DNA of 64,000 nt from Pardosa pseudoannulata (taxonomy: Eukaryota > Arthropoda > Arachnida > Araneae > Lycosidae). Below the pieces are notes generated by a model. The model was not told the DNA's origin. It worked only from the letters and a program-made list of their open reading frames with translations, and did not search any database. The stretch spans positions 113,494,312 through 113,558,311 of the forward strand of contig CM063502.1 of NCBI GenBank assembly GCA_032207245.1, written 5' to 3'. Every line of letters begins with the position of its first letter. Position 1 is the first letter of the stretch. Shown here one piece after another: positions 13,554-27,765 of this stretch. A program made the position numbers and the translations under genes.

Positions 13554-14198
13554 CCGAGGCTCTCAACGAGGATGATACCACCCCCGGAGGTGGTGGGACT
13601 AAGCTGGTGAGCAGTGAAATTGTTTCGCGTGGTAGGGTGGAGACGTGAACAGGTTTTGGCTTTCAAACTTAATTTTAAAAATACTGAATAAGTTTATTAC
13701 ACTAATTATATAATTTACCCTATTTTTACCAATAGTGAAACAAACTTATGCGGTGGTAAAATAACCAGTTATTTTCATTTCCTATATTCTGTGTGGAATT
13801 CCGAAGGCATTAAGAAAAATGTATTTAATGAACAGCATTTGTTTGGTTTGGTTTGGAGTGCTACGGTCTACCCTTTTGCAACACGAGGGCTATTGAGACC
13901 GGCACCTAAAGAAAATTCCGAATGGCTGCGAACATCTATGCCCCAATGGAATTCGAGGTCACGAACTCCGGAATTGAAGGCCAGCACCCTATTTATTCTG
14001 CCTTAGCATTCGTTTGAGCATTGCTTCAGATTGTCTCAGTTACAAAATTTGATTTGTAACTCCATTGAAGAAAATTGATTAAACAACTTTACTCTTATAA
14101 TTGAGTACTTTAAATTACAAGATTTTTACAAAGAAGGGCGTTGAACACAATTCGGCCCCGTAGGGGGACGGTAGCTTAAAAATGTTTGAGAATCACCG
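13554..14198. mobile_element. hAT-type non-autonomous element with nested SINE (645 bp)
   Basis: The left end reads CCGAGGCTCTCAAC, then ACCACCCCCGGAGG. The right end reversed reads CGGTGATTCTCAAAC, then a CCCCCTACGG block. This is the GGTTCTCAA-plus-CCCC pattern of hAT/Charlie-like elements. The flanks ACATAAAT (13546-13553) and ATATAAAT (14199-14206) match at 7 of 8 bases, as expected for an 8-bp target duplication. The element sits at the start of interspersed-repeat copy d and itself holds a SINE, so the order of insertion can be read. Confidence 0.6.
13836..14006 (-). repeat. tRNA-derived SINE, copy 1 (inside hAT element)
   Basis: Read on the minus strand it shows a tRNA-like head with a B-box-like stretch (acctcgaattccattgg), then ttcggaattttctttaggtg, then gccggtctcaatagccctcg, gttgcaaaagg, and a tail cactccaaaccaaaccaaac. 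It is the same family as 19.0, 47.0 and 62.65 kb. The open frame at 13791-14006 (plus strand) is only the antisense of this SINE. Confidence 0.75.
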
Positions 14199-14475
14199 AT
14201 ATAAATAAACTCGTTTCTTGGCGTAAAAAGAATATCATTTGAATTTACCCTGTGAAAACATATTTCCCTCCCAAGAGACCTGGAGATGGTACTGTTCGGT
14301 GGAATCTACATATAGCGTTCAACGCATGTTAGTACTTTTTATTGCTCGAACATAAAAAAAAGGGGAGATGGGAAATAAATAAGGAAAGATGTTTCAGAAA
14401 TAGTAAATAGAATGTTTAAAAAAATTAGACCAACAAGTTCGGAGAAAAGATCAATAGGATATATTTTTATTAAAA
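14199..14475 (+). repeat. Unclassified interspersed repeat, copy d
   Basis: It reads ataaactcgtttcttggcg, then atatcatttgaatttaccc, a tccctcccaagagacct block, ttcaacgcatgttagtactt, a region with aaaggggagatggg, and aaaaaattagaccaacaag. Its beginning is cut by the hAT element. Confidence 0.55.
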
Positions 14476-14479
14476 CTAA

Positions 14480-16246
14480 AGAAAATTGAATTTTCGAAAG
14501 TAAGTTTCTGATAGCTAGTCAGTTTCCTATTTTATGTCATAAACAGCGTAAATTTTTTTAAAAAATCTAGATTTTAATAAACAAAAAATATGGAAAATTG
14601 TATTTTTTACCTTAAGCTTGTGATGTATAATATATATTATGTGCATAGATTTGGTGTTTAGAGCATTTGTTTCTCATGAGCTGATGGTTATACGAATAAA
14701 AAGATTGAAAAAGTAGCAACAGCTCACACTTTAAAAATTGGTTTTATTATAAATAAATATGACTTTTTAATTTAAAAGTAAAACAGTTAAAAAGAATAAA
14801 AAAAGGTAGAATTATTTCTTAAATATTTCGACGTTATTAATGTGAAATCCTGTAGAATCTCTTTAAACTACCAAAAATACTAGGTAGACATGCTTAAATT
14901 TTGTGGCTTTCAATATAGTGTGTAATATATTTTACTAGCACCATTAATCATTGTAATTGTTTTAAATAACTACCTTTTATTATAAAAAATAGCAATATGA
15001 AGCTCTATATGATTATGTATACTGCAAAATAAACAATTATATTTATTATGGATTATAATTATGGATATTCCTCAACAGTAAATAACAGTCTTCAATTTTA
15101 GACATGTACTCAAATGTTTAAAGTTTATTTGTCCCCTTAATATAGCAGGGAAGAAACATTATCTACATACAAAATTGACTTGAAGGAAGGATAAAAAAGA
15201 TAATCAAGCAGAAAAATCCCAATTTGAAGCTGAATAATTAGACAGACGAAAAATATAATGGTCAAATGAGAAATTTCGCAAATAATAGATTTTAAAAAGA
15301 TCAGCTGTCGGATTTAGGTTCTCGAAATGGAATTTTAGGAAATGGGTCATGAAAGCTTAAAAGCTATTCCCATTTGGAGGATTATACGAATATAATTAGA
15401 GATCGGATGTTCAGATTTGAAGTCATCAGTATATTTTATGCAACTAGACTAATAACATGAAATCCAATATTTCAGTTACTGTTAGTCTATTTGATTAAAA
15501 CTAAGGATATTTGTGACAAGTATTGTTCTCAGAATCTTTTATAAAAGAGCAAATATGTTGAGACACATTATAATATATTATTATTTATTCATGTAAATAA
15601 AAGGTTTGTGTACTATCGATATGTAAGATAATTTTAATTTTCAACTAATTTGTGTTTATAAATGGATTAAATAGATAAATTGCATTCAAGGCTATTTTTA
15701 CATTTTTCTGTAATTAATTAAAATAAATTATTAAATTTCAAAGCATTTTTTAAACCTGTCTTGAAATATATTAATAATTAGAAGTGATTATTTCTTTTCT
15801 GATACGTCGTATAACAGAAGAAATACATCAGACAAGTTATGGTGTATTAATATTTAACTATGCACATAAGTTTTGAATGCAACCTAAAAATAAGTAAAAT
15901 AATTTTAAATTTCAACTATTATATTTGAAGGAGTATAGTATGCTATCCACAGTGACAGTCAGTACTTCAGTTTTAGCCGTGAAATTTATTAAAAATTCAG
16001 TTTGATGTAGCCCCATTATTTTCATTATAGTAGAGTGCAGATTTACGATAATTATTTATGATACTATGTGTAAAGTTTTGTTTATATAACAGCATCCATG
16101 TATAAGGATTGCAATCATGCTATTTTCTTTATAGATTAATATAATTAAATAAGTTAAATCTAAAAGTAAAAACTAAATAAGTTGAATTTCAAAGTTTCTT
16201 TGAGAGATAGTAATCAAACAATTTGTTAACTATTATTAAGAAATGT
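14480..16246. other. AT-rich non-coding DNA, nothing recognised
   Basis: No conserved frame or recognisable repeat was seen. Confidence 0.5.
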
Positions 16247-16250
16247 TTAA

Positions 16251-17111
16251 CTTTCACCCATATTGTACCGCTGTCCTATAAACAGGACAGCAAATAAAAT
16301 TCCATTTAATAATAAAGTTATAAATATTTTCTGAGTGGATTTTATTTTAACACCTTTAAAATAGACACACTTTACCATAGTAACAAAAAAACTGAGAAAT
16401 CAAATTATATTGTATTATAAGTAAAATTTATTTTCAGCAACCTCTTAAAAATTGTCATTTTTTTATCTTTAATTTTATACTTATTATTATTATCTTTTAA
16501 ACATTGTGGAGGTTACTTTTAGTTTGAAAACAGAGCTAATAATGTAGCTGAAAGTCTTTGTTGAAAAATATATTTTACATGTGTATTTTATAAGAATAAA
16601 AAAGGTGGCCTAAAATTAAGACGACGGTCCAATCCTGATTATTTTTCTATGAATTCGATATTGCATTGATAGCGCACATTCTTTTCTTATCTTTCAATGA
16701 AAACCAGTTCAAACACCTGCTCACACACCTGGACACAACAAGGGGTAAATAGATGTCTATTCTATTCCAAAAGCTGGAGATTTTTTGCAAGATAAACTTA
16801 CTCTCTTACTGCCAGTTCAATAACTGCAATAGAAAACCTACGGCAGTATGCTTAAAATGTAATGTTGGACTTTGTTTTGACTGTTTCCCCGAATTTCATC
16901 TATGAATCAGCCTAATGCAATGTAAGTGATATTTGTTAAGTTTTAGTAGTGTAATGGACCGTTGTCCTATTTATAGGACAGCCAATTACATAAAAAATTA
17001 AAAATATTTTTTCAAAATTTTGGTTTTATATACTTAGTTACACCATATTAATGATATGGATTAAGTTTTAATAACTTACAGAAATATTTAGTTGGAGTGG
17101 TACAATAGGGG
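16251..17111 (+). mobile_element. TTAA-flanked piggyBac remnant (861 bp)
   Basis: TTAA lies at 16247-16250 and 17112-17115. The left end holds CCCATATTGTACCGCT and the right end, reversed, CCCCTATTGTACCACT. Inside each end lies a palindromic block: CTGTCCT-6-AGGACAG at 16271-16290 and TGTCCTAT-2-ATAGGACA at 16963-16980. Between them the end of a piggyBac transposase is still readable (next entry). The layout, an outer inverted end plus an inner repeat at a different spacing on each side, matches piggyBac termini. The catalytic core has been deleted. Confidence 0.7.
16808..16905 (+). pseudogene. piggyBac transposase C-terminal cysteine-rich domain
   Basis: The frame reads YCQFNNCNRKPTAVCLKCN, then VGLCFDCFPEFHL and a stop (TGA) at 16903-16905. 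The C-x5-C, C-x2-C, C-x2-C and final H spacing is that of the piggyBac C-terminal zinc-binding domain, which binds the transposon ends. The DDD catalytic domain is not readable upstream. The domain has kept all its cysteines and its own stop. Confidence 0.7.
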
Positions 17112-17115
17112 TTAA

Positions 17116-18929
17116 TAGAATGAAAATTATACGGTGTAACAAAAAGAATATGCTTTATTTTTAGAACTTCCCTTTACTTACCTTGTTAACGTTATACCGT
17201 ATTGGTAACCGGATGTATCATAACAATATTTAAATGTTTTGTATACATAAATGCGGTGAAATGTATGAATCGTAGTCATACTTGTTATCGATTACGATCA
17301 CTAAACGAATTAATTTCTTGATTTTTGAAGCTCATTGTAGAGTTGGCTGTTCTACATTGCATTAATAAATACTAATTAACATCTGTTTTACATAAAAGAA
17401 ACCTGTATGGTGTAACTGGGTGTAAATTCCTTATTTTTTAAAGAGTTTTAACAATGCATCGAGATATAGAATATTTACTACCAACCTTCTTGTTTAAACA
17501 CATTGACGCACGGATGTATGACATAAATGTATAACATTTTATTTACTTAAATGAATTGAAATATGTGATTGCAACTATACTACTTTTTACAGATTAACGG
17601 CAATTTACACAAATAAATTTGTTGAATTTCGACTCTTTTGAATTAGTTGTGCTACAACACATTAAATTAAATAAGGGATATTTGTTACAAAACATAGCAC
17701 AATGAAGTATCTCTGTAGACATTGTCTTAATTAGCTGATAGTTGGTTATTTCGTAGTTAGAATTTATGATTTAATACATGAAAATCTTTTCATACTATGA
17801 GGTTTTATAATTAAGTTTAATTCAATCATTAAAACGATACTTTTGTTATTAAATTAGCGGGATGAAAGAATGATTATTTAGACGATTAAAAGACTTTACA
17901 TGTTCTGTATGTTACGAAAACTGTATTTAAAATAAATTTCTTTATTTCTTTATTTGGCACAGTATTTAAATCATTTTAAGGAAACAAATTCTAAAGATTC
18001 TAAGAAAGAACACTGTACAAAGAAATAATACCAATACTATTTACAAAACTTTAATTACATGCTTAATAACAAGATTTTTTTATAGAAAATACACCAGTTT
18101 CAAAGAAGCATATTAAACAAGATGCTAGGACGAAGTTTATAATTAAATATGAGTAGAAAATTTCTAGGCAAAGAGTAAAGCAGAAAATACATGAGAACAG
18201 AAAAATATATTTCTTGGAACTTTAAAACATTATATATTGATAAATCTAGTAATACATGAATTAGTTAAAAGTATATTATTTTCTTTTGCAGATTACAATA
18301 AAAATGATTACGTGTGTGAATCATTCAGAAATGCGTTACAAATAAGAAGCGCGTGTTTTAACAAATTTCCTTTAAATTGAAGACCATTATAAACTATAAA
18401 ACTTTAGTAGGTTTTGAAGAAATTAAGTATACCAGTCCACATCACACAATTACTATACAATATTGTCATGGTTATTTATTACTATCATGGATTTAAAAAG
18501 AACACACAAAATATGTTATTTAATTCTGATGTTTAATTTTCAACATTTTGCTGGCTACAGTAAAAGAGGAATTTTCATATTTTTGTCGTAAATTTCTTTA
18601 AAATCAAATGCTTTTAATCAATAAATTTCTAAAACTCGTATTAAGAAAAAATATAAGTTAGTTTTTTTTCTCATCCAAAAATTATTTTTTATAAAGTGTT
18701 AAATTACTTCTCTAATAAATTTAATTAAATAATATTTAATTTAATTAAGTGTTAATTTTCGTAAGTTATTTAACTTTGACGTACCTATTTAAGCTTTAAA
18801 ATTGATCGAAAAAAATATATGAAATAACTTTTAGAGAGCTATTACCGAAAATACGTTATGCAAATTTGAATTTATTGATACAAAATAAATTAATGCTGAG
18901 GTATTTTCTTATTTTAATTCTGTTTCACT
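17116..18929. other. AT-rich non-coding DNA, nothing recognised
   Basis: No conserved frame, RNA gene or clear repeat was recognised. Confidence 0.5.
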
Positions 18930-19022
18930 TATTATTACTATTAGAATTATTATTATTTATTATTATTATCATTATTATTTATTATTATTATTATTTATTA
19001 TAATTATTATTATTATTATTTA
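18930..19022 (+). repeat. (TTA/ATT)n microsatellite, left part
   Basis: Imperfect TTA repeats; the array resumes at 19198 after the SINE, so the SINE interrupts one microsatellite. Confidence 0.9.
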
Positions 19023-19197
19023 TGCCGAACGATGGCCGATTGGTTAGAGTGCTGGCCTTCGGTACCAGAGTTCGTGGGTTCGAATCCCACTGTGGCATGG
19101 GTGTTCGTAGCCGTTCGGAATCGGCTTTAAGCTGTAGGTCCCGGTCTCATTAGCCCTCGTGTTGCAAAAAGTAGACCGTTGCACTCCAAACCATACC
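19023..19197 (+). repeat. tRNA-derived SINE, copy 2 (best preserved)
   Basis: The head folds like a tRNA: TGCC at the start and GGCA at the end of the 75-base tRNA-like part, an A box (TGGCCGATTGGTTAGAGTG), an anticodon stem-loop around CTTCGGT, and a perfect B box (GGTTCGAATCC). The anticodon would be TCG (Arg), but this is uncertain. A non-tRNA body follows (ttcggaatcggctttaagc, taggtcccggtctcattag, ccctcgtgttgcaaaaag) with a CCAAACCATACC tail. The A and B boxes would serve as an internal RNA polymerase III promoter. Confidence 0.85.
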
Positions 19198-19248
19198 ATT
19201 ATTATCATTATTGTTATTTATTATTATTATTATTATTTGTTATTATTT
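19198..19248 (+). repeat. (TTA/ATT)n microsatellite, right part
   Basis: Continuation of the TTA array on the 3' side of the SINE. Confidence 0.85.
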
Positions 19249-19249
19249 T

Positions 19250-21242
<1,993 letters not shown>

Positions 21243-21247
<5 letters not shown>

Positions 21248-23988
21248 CAGGTATGTTTGTATGTCTGTGGCCATTCTAGGAGGGTTTTTTTTTTTAACTA
21301 ATTGTGGTTAAAATTATTTAGTAAGCAAAAAAATTACATATTGAAAGTGAATTCTAATTCAAAAATATCTTATCATGAATTTTATGCTTATGTATTCTAT
21401 CTTTTTTATAGCTGATGCAGGACGTATATGTTTAATAAATTTCAATAACATGCTATCCTTTATTTGCAACTTTTTATATACTATTTACTACACAGGACGG
21501 CATTTCATACAATTTTTAAGTATTTATGTGAGATAAGTGGTGCTTAGTACTCAAAAGAAAAAATGCAAAATTGTTATGCTATTTGAAGTATTGTAAATAA
21601 CAGTCATAACAACAAACCTTATTTTTGTCAATTTTTATAAATGTTATTGATAGTTTTTAAATTTATAGTTTATGCTATTGAAAGTAAAATAATTTCCATT
21701 TTCATAGATTATTTACGAATTCATAAATTGCAGAAAAAAGCTTGTGGTATCCACTTTTAACCTTTACTTTTATAGTTCAATGAAAAGAATCTATCATTTA
21801 AAATCATATCAGACAGCAAGTGAAGTAATTAAAAAAACATTTTAACATTAATCAGTGAATAATTTAATGAATAAATAAAAATTTAGTATCTAAAATTTTC
21901 TTTTATATTGGTATTTATTAGTTCTATAGCTCAATTTAGTTGCCACTATATTAAAAATGGTTATATTTTATATCAGTATGATCTCAACTCTATACTATTC
22001 TTGTAATTACTTCAGATATCAAATAAATCAGGCAAAAGAAGTTTAAACAGTTTTCTTGTATAGCTTCGGTGCCGTAATAGACTTCTAATTTTTATAAAAT
22101 GAAATTTTAATAAATTAAAATTATGATTTTTTTCAATCAAAATATTTTTGTTTATAATAGAGGTATAAATTTTTCTAGTGTAATTTAGTATTAATAGATA
22201 TGATTTAAAATATGTAAATTAAAGTCAATATTTTTCGACGTCATTATTAGTACACAAAACGATATTTCGTTTATAGAAAAAATATGTATAAAAGTATGTG
22301 CTATTTTTATCTCTTTCAAGAATTTACTTTAACTTTACCGTTAAGCCTAAGTCATAATTTTTTGCTCCTCTGATTTCACTTTAAAATTCATTAGTTTTCA
22401 ACAACTTGCTCATGAAATGAAGGATATATAAGAGATCTCATTTTTAAAAAATAATAAGTGAAGATTTTGTTTGCCTGAACAGAGAAATGAAATGCTATAA
22501 TCTATATACAGTATACGATCTATCTAGACGGAGAATAGGGTAGGGAGGTGTTACAAAAATCCCGAAATTTGGATTATATTTTAAGAAAGTGCATCACATT
22601 ATGACATGACATATTGAAACCATTTTCATATATTTAGAATGATATTTGCTTTTGAAATACAGAAAGCAGATCTAGACAATTTTATCTGCTAAGATGTTAT
22701 ACATTACAACAAGATGTAAATTTAAAGCAACATACATAAAAATTTATAAAACAGTTTGAATGAGAATGTTGCACACTCATGTTTGTGTACAACAGAAAAC
22801 GTTTGCATTCAGCTCTAACATAGAAGCTATTCTTTATTCTGAATGCATTTATAAACTTTAGTTTTATAAGATATAGAATGAATGTTCTTTAGAATCCTGA
22901 AGATGAAAAATTGAATAAAAGATCCAATACATTATAAAAATATGAAGTCGCGCGTAATGCTTTAAGTTCATGACTGTAGAACACGAAATACGAACATCAT
23001 TATTTACACAAACAACCTCCATAACATATGATTAATATTAGATGAACGCTCACTCTTTTCTTGCTTACGTGACAATAATAGTCCAATTTTTTCAAAGAGT
23101 CACGTATGATGATCCTGTATTACATAGTTACTATATTATCTTCAGCCTTAAAAGGGGTATTTCTTTATTTCCCGTTTTGATACATATTATGCTACAAATG
23201 ATGAGTTTTTGTTCTTATTTTACAGAGAAAAAAAATGCGATACAAGTTTATAAGTTAATTAAATACATAAAAAGAGAATTTACTTTTTTTTAAAGATTTC
23301 AATATCAATTTAAAGAAAAAAAATATCAATATTATTAAAATTAATATAAGAATTTTATGATAAATGAAAGTACGCTCTGTCGATTTGAATCTGATCTTTA
23401 GAAGTTGATTCAACAATTTTATTTTTTTACTTTCACGGTTGCTTAATTTTAGTTTGAAAATGCAAGCAAGTATAATAATATTTAATTTAAGGTAGATTTA
23501 TTTAAAGTATTTGATGCCTTATTATTTTCTTTTTAATATTTAATATTATATTATCACGTCGTCGAAAGACTTAATTGTCTAAACTATAAAAATTTATAGA
23601 GATTAACTCTATACAGGTAATAAGAGATACCATCATATAAAGACTTTCTGTGTTTAATAGAGGCGCGGAATTTCTAAACTTTTAACGTTCTATAATCCAA
23701 AGATTCACTCATCAATGTCAACAGATGTAAAACCTTCGTTACTGTCTACTTACACAGTTTCGTTATTGTGTTTCTTTTGAGTGACTTCAAGCTTTAGCAC
23801 CAATCCTTTAAAATGATTCCATCATTAAAAGCATAAATTTTCTCTTACATATATATCCATGAAGTTTATGTCAATGTGCCGATTAAATGTCTAATCTGAA
23901 AACATAAAACAGGGATGCCGAATTTTCCAGTCAGTCTTATCCAGAAGGCTTGCTGATACTTTCACCGCTATTTTTTCTTTCAGCTTAC
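21243..23988. other. AT-rich DNA 3' of esterase exon D
   Basis: This should be intron or 3' flanking DNA of the esterase gene. I could not identify a terminal exon or a convincing poly(A) signal on the minus strand. Confidence 0.4.
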
Positions 23989-24288
23989 CCAAGCATAATC
24001 TGTAAGTCCATGAGCTGACCAAAATTTGCATTTCGTTTTGTGGTATGAATCAACCAAAGTAATATTTGAGCTGATAAGTGCAATTGAATTAGGATATTTC
24101 AGCCAGTCATCAGGTGTTACGCGACTGCCGAAGGATTTCACAAACTCAAGAACAGTTCTTTGAATTGTATCTCGAAATTCAATATCTTCTGCTGTAGGTA
24201 ACTCGATGTATTGATGCATCTGATCAAAAAACGCAATGGCGTCCCATAAATGGCTGCTAAACACACCAGGATAACTGTATACTAAAAC
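23989..24288 (-). CDS. Esterase exon D (300 nt): catalytic-His loop and CxFW end of domain
   Basis: The acceptor AG is at 24289-24290 and the donor GTAAGC begins at 23988. Both ends are phase 0, giving 100 codons. It starts VLVYSYPGVFSSHLWDAIAF. The His (codon 24250-24252) followed by an acidic residue three positions on fits the catalytic His of H-G-x-E-type loops. Then come a WLKYP segment, a sequon NIT, and KCKFW (Cys codon 24028-24030), which matches the C-x-F-W signature that ends cholinesterase domains and forms a disulfide with the DIRQTCP cysteine. If the donor is ignored, the frame adds only Val-Ser and stops. I prefer the splice because GTAAG is a good donor and family members usually carry a further C-terminal tail. 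Confidence 0.88.
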
Positions 24289-27200
24289 CTAGGATATGCA
24301 AAAGTAAAAAATTAATGCAAAAAGTAAAAAATTACTTATAGAATATTTTGTTTAAGATAATTTGCACACTTTATTAAAAATTGTATTTATTAAAAATAAA
24401 GAGTATGTTTCACGTATTTTTCAATGAAACGTATCTTTTTTTTTCTCAATTGAAGATGTACTAGCGTGTTTCGCTCGTTTTGTGACTAACTGGTGTAAAA
24501 AGAAAATCTGAAATGTATACTTATAACAAAGCATGTATCAATAATAAATATCCTTTAAATCTGCCATGAAAATTATTAATCCCTGATTCTAAATAAATAA
24601 ATGAATAAATAAAGCAGGAAAACACTGCAAAATAATATTTCGGATTCAGATATATGTGTTGGTCACTACGTGGTGATTTATTGCATTCACTAACAACTTT
24701 CTATTTCTTTACATTTTTTTCCTGCACGATAAAAAATAATGATACTTGTAGAATGATTATAACATATTCAAAGCATGCGTTTGGCGAAATACTTTGTTAG
24801 ATATACATAGGTTGCGCAGGTTGAGAGGGTGACAAACGATAGTCACCAAAAATTATTAAGAATGTAAATTTGAACCCTTTTACGGCTGAGACGATAATTT
24901 GTAGCTTCGATTAAAATTTAGCTGTAGTAGAATAAATATTGAAAAAATTAAAACATTTCTAGAGAATTATTGTGTCATGGTTTTCTGAGGTTTTAAAGTG
25001 GGTATAAACTAACAAGAGGGTCTCCAAAATCTACAATCAGCATTTAGAAACGGAGCTCCGTCTCGTGCTATTGTAATGTGGTATTTCACAGAATTTCGCA
25101 AAGGTCAAATTTCTCTTATGTATAAAAAATACATAGGAAGAATATTGTCAGCTATAGTCCCAAAAAAATGCGCTGATTGTACTATAAATGGTAAAAATTT
25201 ATAATCACTGCACTTACCATATGATACACGAGTGATATTGAATCTGCAGTTATAGATAAATTTATCCATGAAGAACTGCGTATAAAAAAAGGTTGTCTTT
25301 GGGACACCATAATTTAGTAGAAACAAAAAATTAATGCGTGTCACAATCTACAAAAAACTCTAAAACTACTTAACACTTATTTGTATTTACAACTAATTTC
25401 TTGATTATGAACTGATGATGAAACATGCATACCGTTTTTTGATTACCACGTAAGTAAAATCTAAGTGATAGAGCATCCTTTTTCCATCTCATCTTTCTAT
25501 GTGGGATTTTTGGCCGTTATATATCTAAAGAAATTTACTTTGTCGTCGTTTTAATTCCAGATATTGAATAGGCTGTAAAAGTATATTTTACATTGTTTCC
25601 AAGAAGTGGATGACTTGATAATTTCGCCTAGAAAAGTGCATTGATATTGAACAGGATATCAAAGAAAATTCTTAAGATTTATTAAGTTTACCTTTTACCA
25701 TTTACCCGTATTTCAAAAATGTTCGGGTGGCCTTGAAATTATGCCTGTATAAAATACGTCTCTAAAAATTAACCTGAAATAAAATCAGAAGTGAATATTC
25801 CATTTTTGAGAAAATTTTAGACCAATAAATGCAAAGAGAGGATGTAGCCTAAAATTAAACAAAAGTGTAATTTTATAAAAAAAAATTATTGATATCTTAA
25901 AATATTTGGACAATAAGGGTGACTTGGGAATTTAAATATAGCCTAGATGTTTTCTGCAGTATAGGCTTTAAGAAATAGGTTCCAATAGAACGACTTTTAG
26001 TGAAGAAACGAAACAAACGAAGCCATTTCACTTTTGTTGATAAATTATTCAATTATAAATCTGCAAAGCCCAGTTAATATAATATAAGCAAGTTCATAAT
26101 AATGCAATCATTACTGAAAAATTTTTAAAAATATTCCTACAAATTTTTTCTAAACATATATATATATATTTAATATTTATTTTTTTAAAGTACAATATGA
26201 ATAGCATAATTAAAACTGGTCATTATGTATTTATATTTAACAGTGCCTTTATTTTGTCTAACAAAGACTTGAAATAAAGTTTTATGGTCTAAATTCTAAT
26301 CTAATTGAATAATAATGTATAATTTCATTTAAAATTACTGTTCTCAACAAATAAAACTAAATCCTTATCTTTGAAACACTTCCTCTCTTTAGATATACAA
26401 AAAAAAAATTCAAAAGATAGATATACTTTCCGAATGTTCGAATTATCTATCCTTTTATTGAAACTACTTTCCGGCACATCTTGCTCAGTAAATACAACAA
26501 AGGAAGCTGCCGGAAGAAAAAGCACTTACTTCCCTTCTTTACAACAAACATGTTGAGGTTGACATATTTTAAACAAAACTTCCGGTGATTTTCCCACTTC
26601 TATCTTGAAATTTATTTTTTCCATTACAGCAAGTCTGGTTCTCAGCAGAAAGTTTCGAAATGACACTTTGAACGACTTCTAGAAAAATAAATTTCTACCT
26701 TTCAAAACGAAGATTAAGTTCTTTTTCTTAAGTTCATTGCTTTTCTTCCCATCTTATGACATTTAAAAGTTCTTAAGAATTCTAAACTGTCTTTCAATAC
26801 TCAAAGTTCCTTCTGAACTTTCCTAAGACACATTTCTAAAGTCATTTCAGAAAATGCAATCAGCATCCAGCATTAATCTCCTTTTCAATTACGTCATTTT
26901 ACTCTGAGTTTTACAATTGAAATTAAATTTTCTCATTTTAAATTGTAGGTACTTCACTTATGTATGAATTTATAATCACTATTATAGTATAGTCAAGCAT
27001 TACAAATCTTTGAATTAGATGCTATAGGCGTTCAAAATTTCATTTCTGTATGTTTTAATACATTTAATATAAGTCTATACAACGCTATTTCATTCCTGAT
27101 ATGACATAGCATGTCTTTATTATTGATAAAGTTTGTGTAAGAGATTATGTATTTATATTAAGCAGGAAATCTTAGCAGCATTGAAAATTGGAAGATTTTG

Positions 27201-27616
27201 TGTAGTTCTAAAGAGAGTCCTTTAGAAGGAGTAACATAATGGATTCCATCTAAGCTCTTCGGAAGCTTTAGATTGCAAGTCAGCTTTTGTTCCCGGGAAG
27301 AGGAAACATAGAAGTAAAGTTTCTGGATAGGGATCGAATTAAAGCAATTCGCAGGAAGTATAAAAGGATAAATATAGCGGAATATTTTTAAACTGCTATT
27401 TACGAATATCCTCTATTAAAAGTTTCTGAACGTAAAGAAAGACTCTTAATAATACAGAAATCATAGCATGAGTGAAAATTTATATCTACTAAATTGTCTA
27501 CTATATCTAACTTTATGCATGCACAAACAGACACACACTTATCGGTATGGATAGATAAATACGTTTGTACTTGTGTTTGCGCACACGAATATGTGAATTT
27601 GTATTAAATTACTTAC
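24289..27616 (-). other. Esterase intron between exons C and D (3328 bp)
   Basis: GT at the 27616 end and AG at 24289-24290, phase 0. No nested gene or transposon was recognised. The 79-codon minus-strand frame at 25105-25344 and the opposed pair at 26325-26556 have no family motif. Confidence 0.75.
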
Positions 27617-27765
27617 CGGAGATGACGGTCTTGATGTTACTATGTATCTAAATACTGGAGATGAAGATACTGTAGCTATCATTCCAGTGAATTCGTTAAT
27701 TGGACATGTTTGTCTGATATCACTCACCATCGTTGTATAGAGTAGCTCAGGTGAAGGATCGTCAT
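27617..27765 (-). CDS. Esterase exon C (149 nt): DIRQTCP and VFRYIVTSRP block
   Basis: The acceptor is aattttgcag, just above 27765, and the donor GTAAGT begins at 27616. The exon begins with two bases that complete the split Asp codon begun in exon B (G + AT) and ends in phase 0, with 49 whole codons. It reads DDPSPELLYTTMVSDIRQTC, then PINEFTG, then a SSPVFRYIVTSRPSSP strand. The Cys in RQTCP (codon 27704-27706) matches the cysteine that, in cholinesterases, pairs with the one in the later CxFW motif. The VFRYIVTSRP strand matches the V-Y-x-Y-x-F/V strand before the catalytic His loop. The family match is clear; exact substrate cannot be told. Confidence 0.88.

Noticed and set aside
13791..14006. 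71-codon plus-strand frame
   Set aside because: It reads through the antisense of a SINE inside the hAT element.
19023..19097. Functional tRNA gene
   Set aside because: The tRNA-like sequence continues into a fixed non-tRNA body found in three other places, so it is a SINE head, not a stand-alone tRNA.
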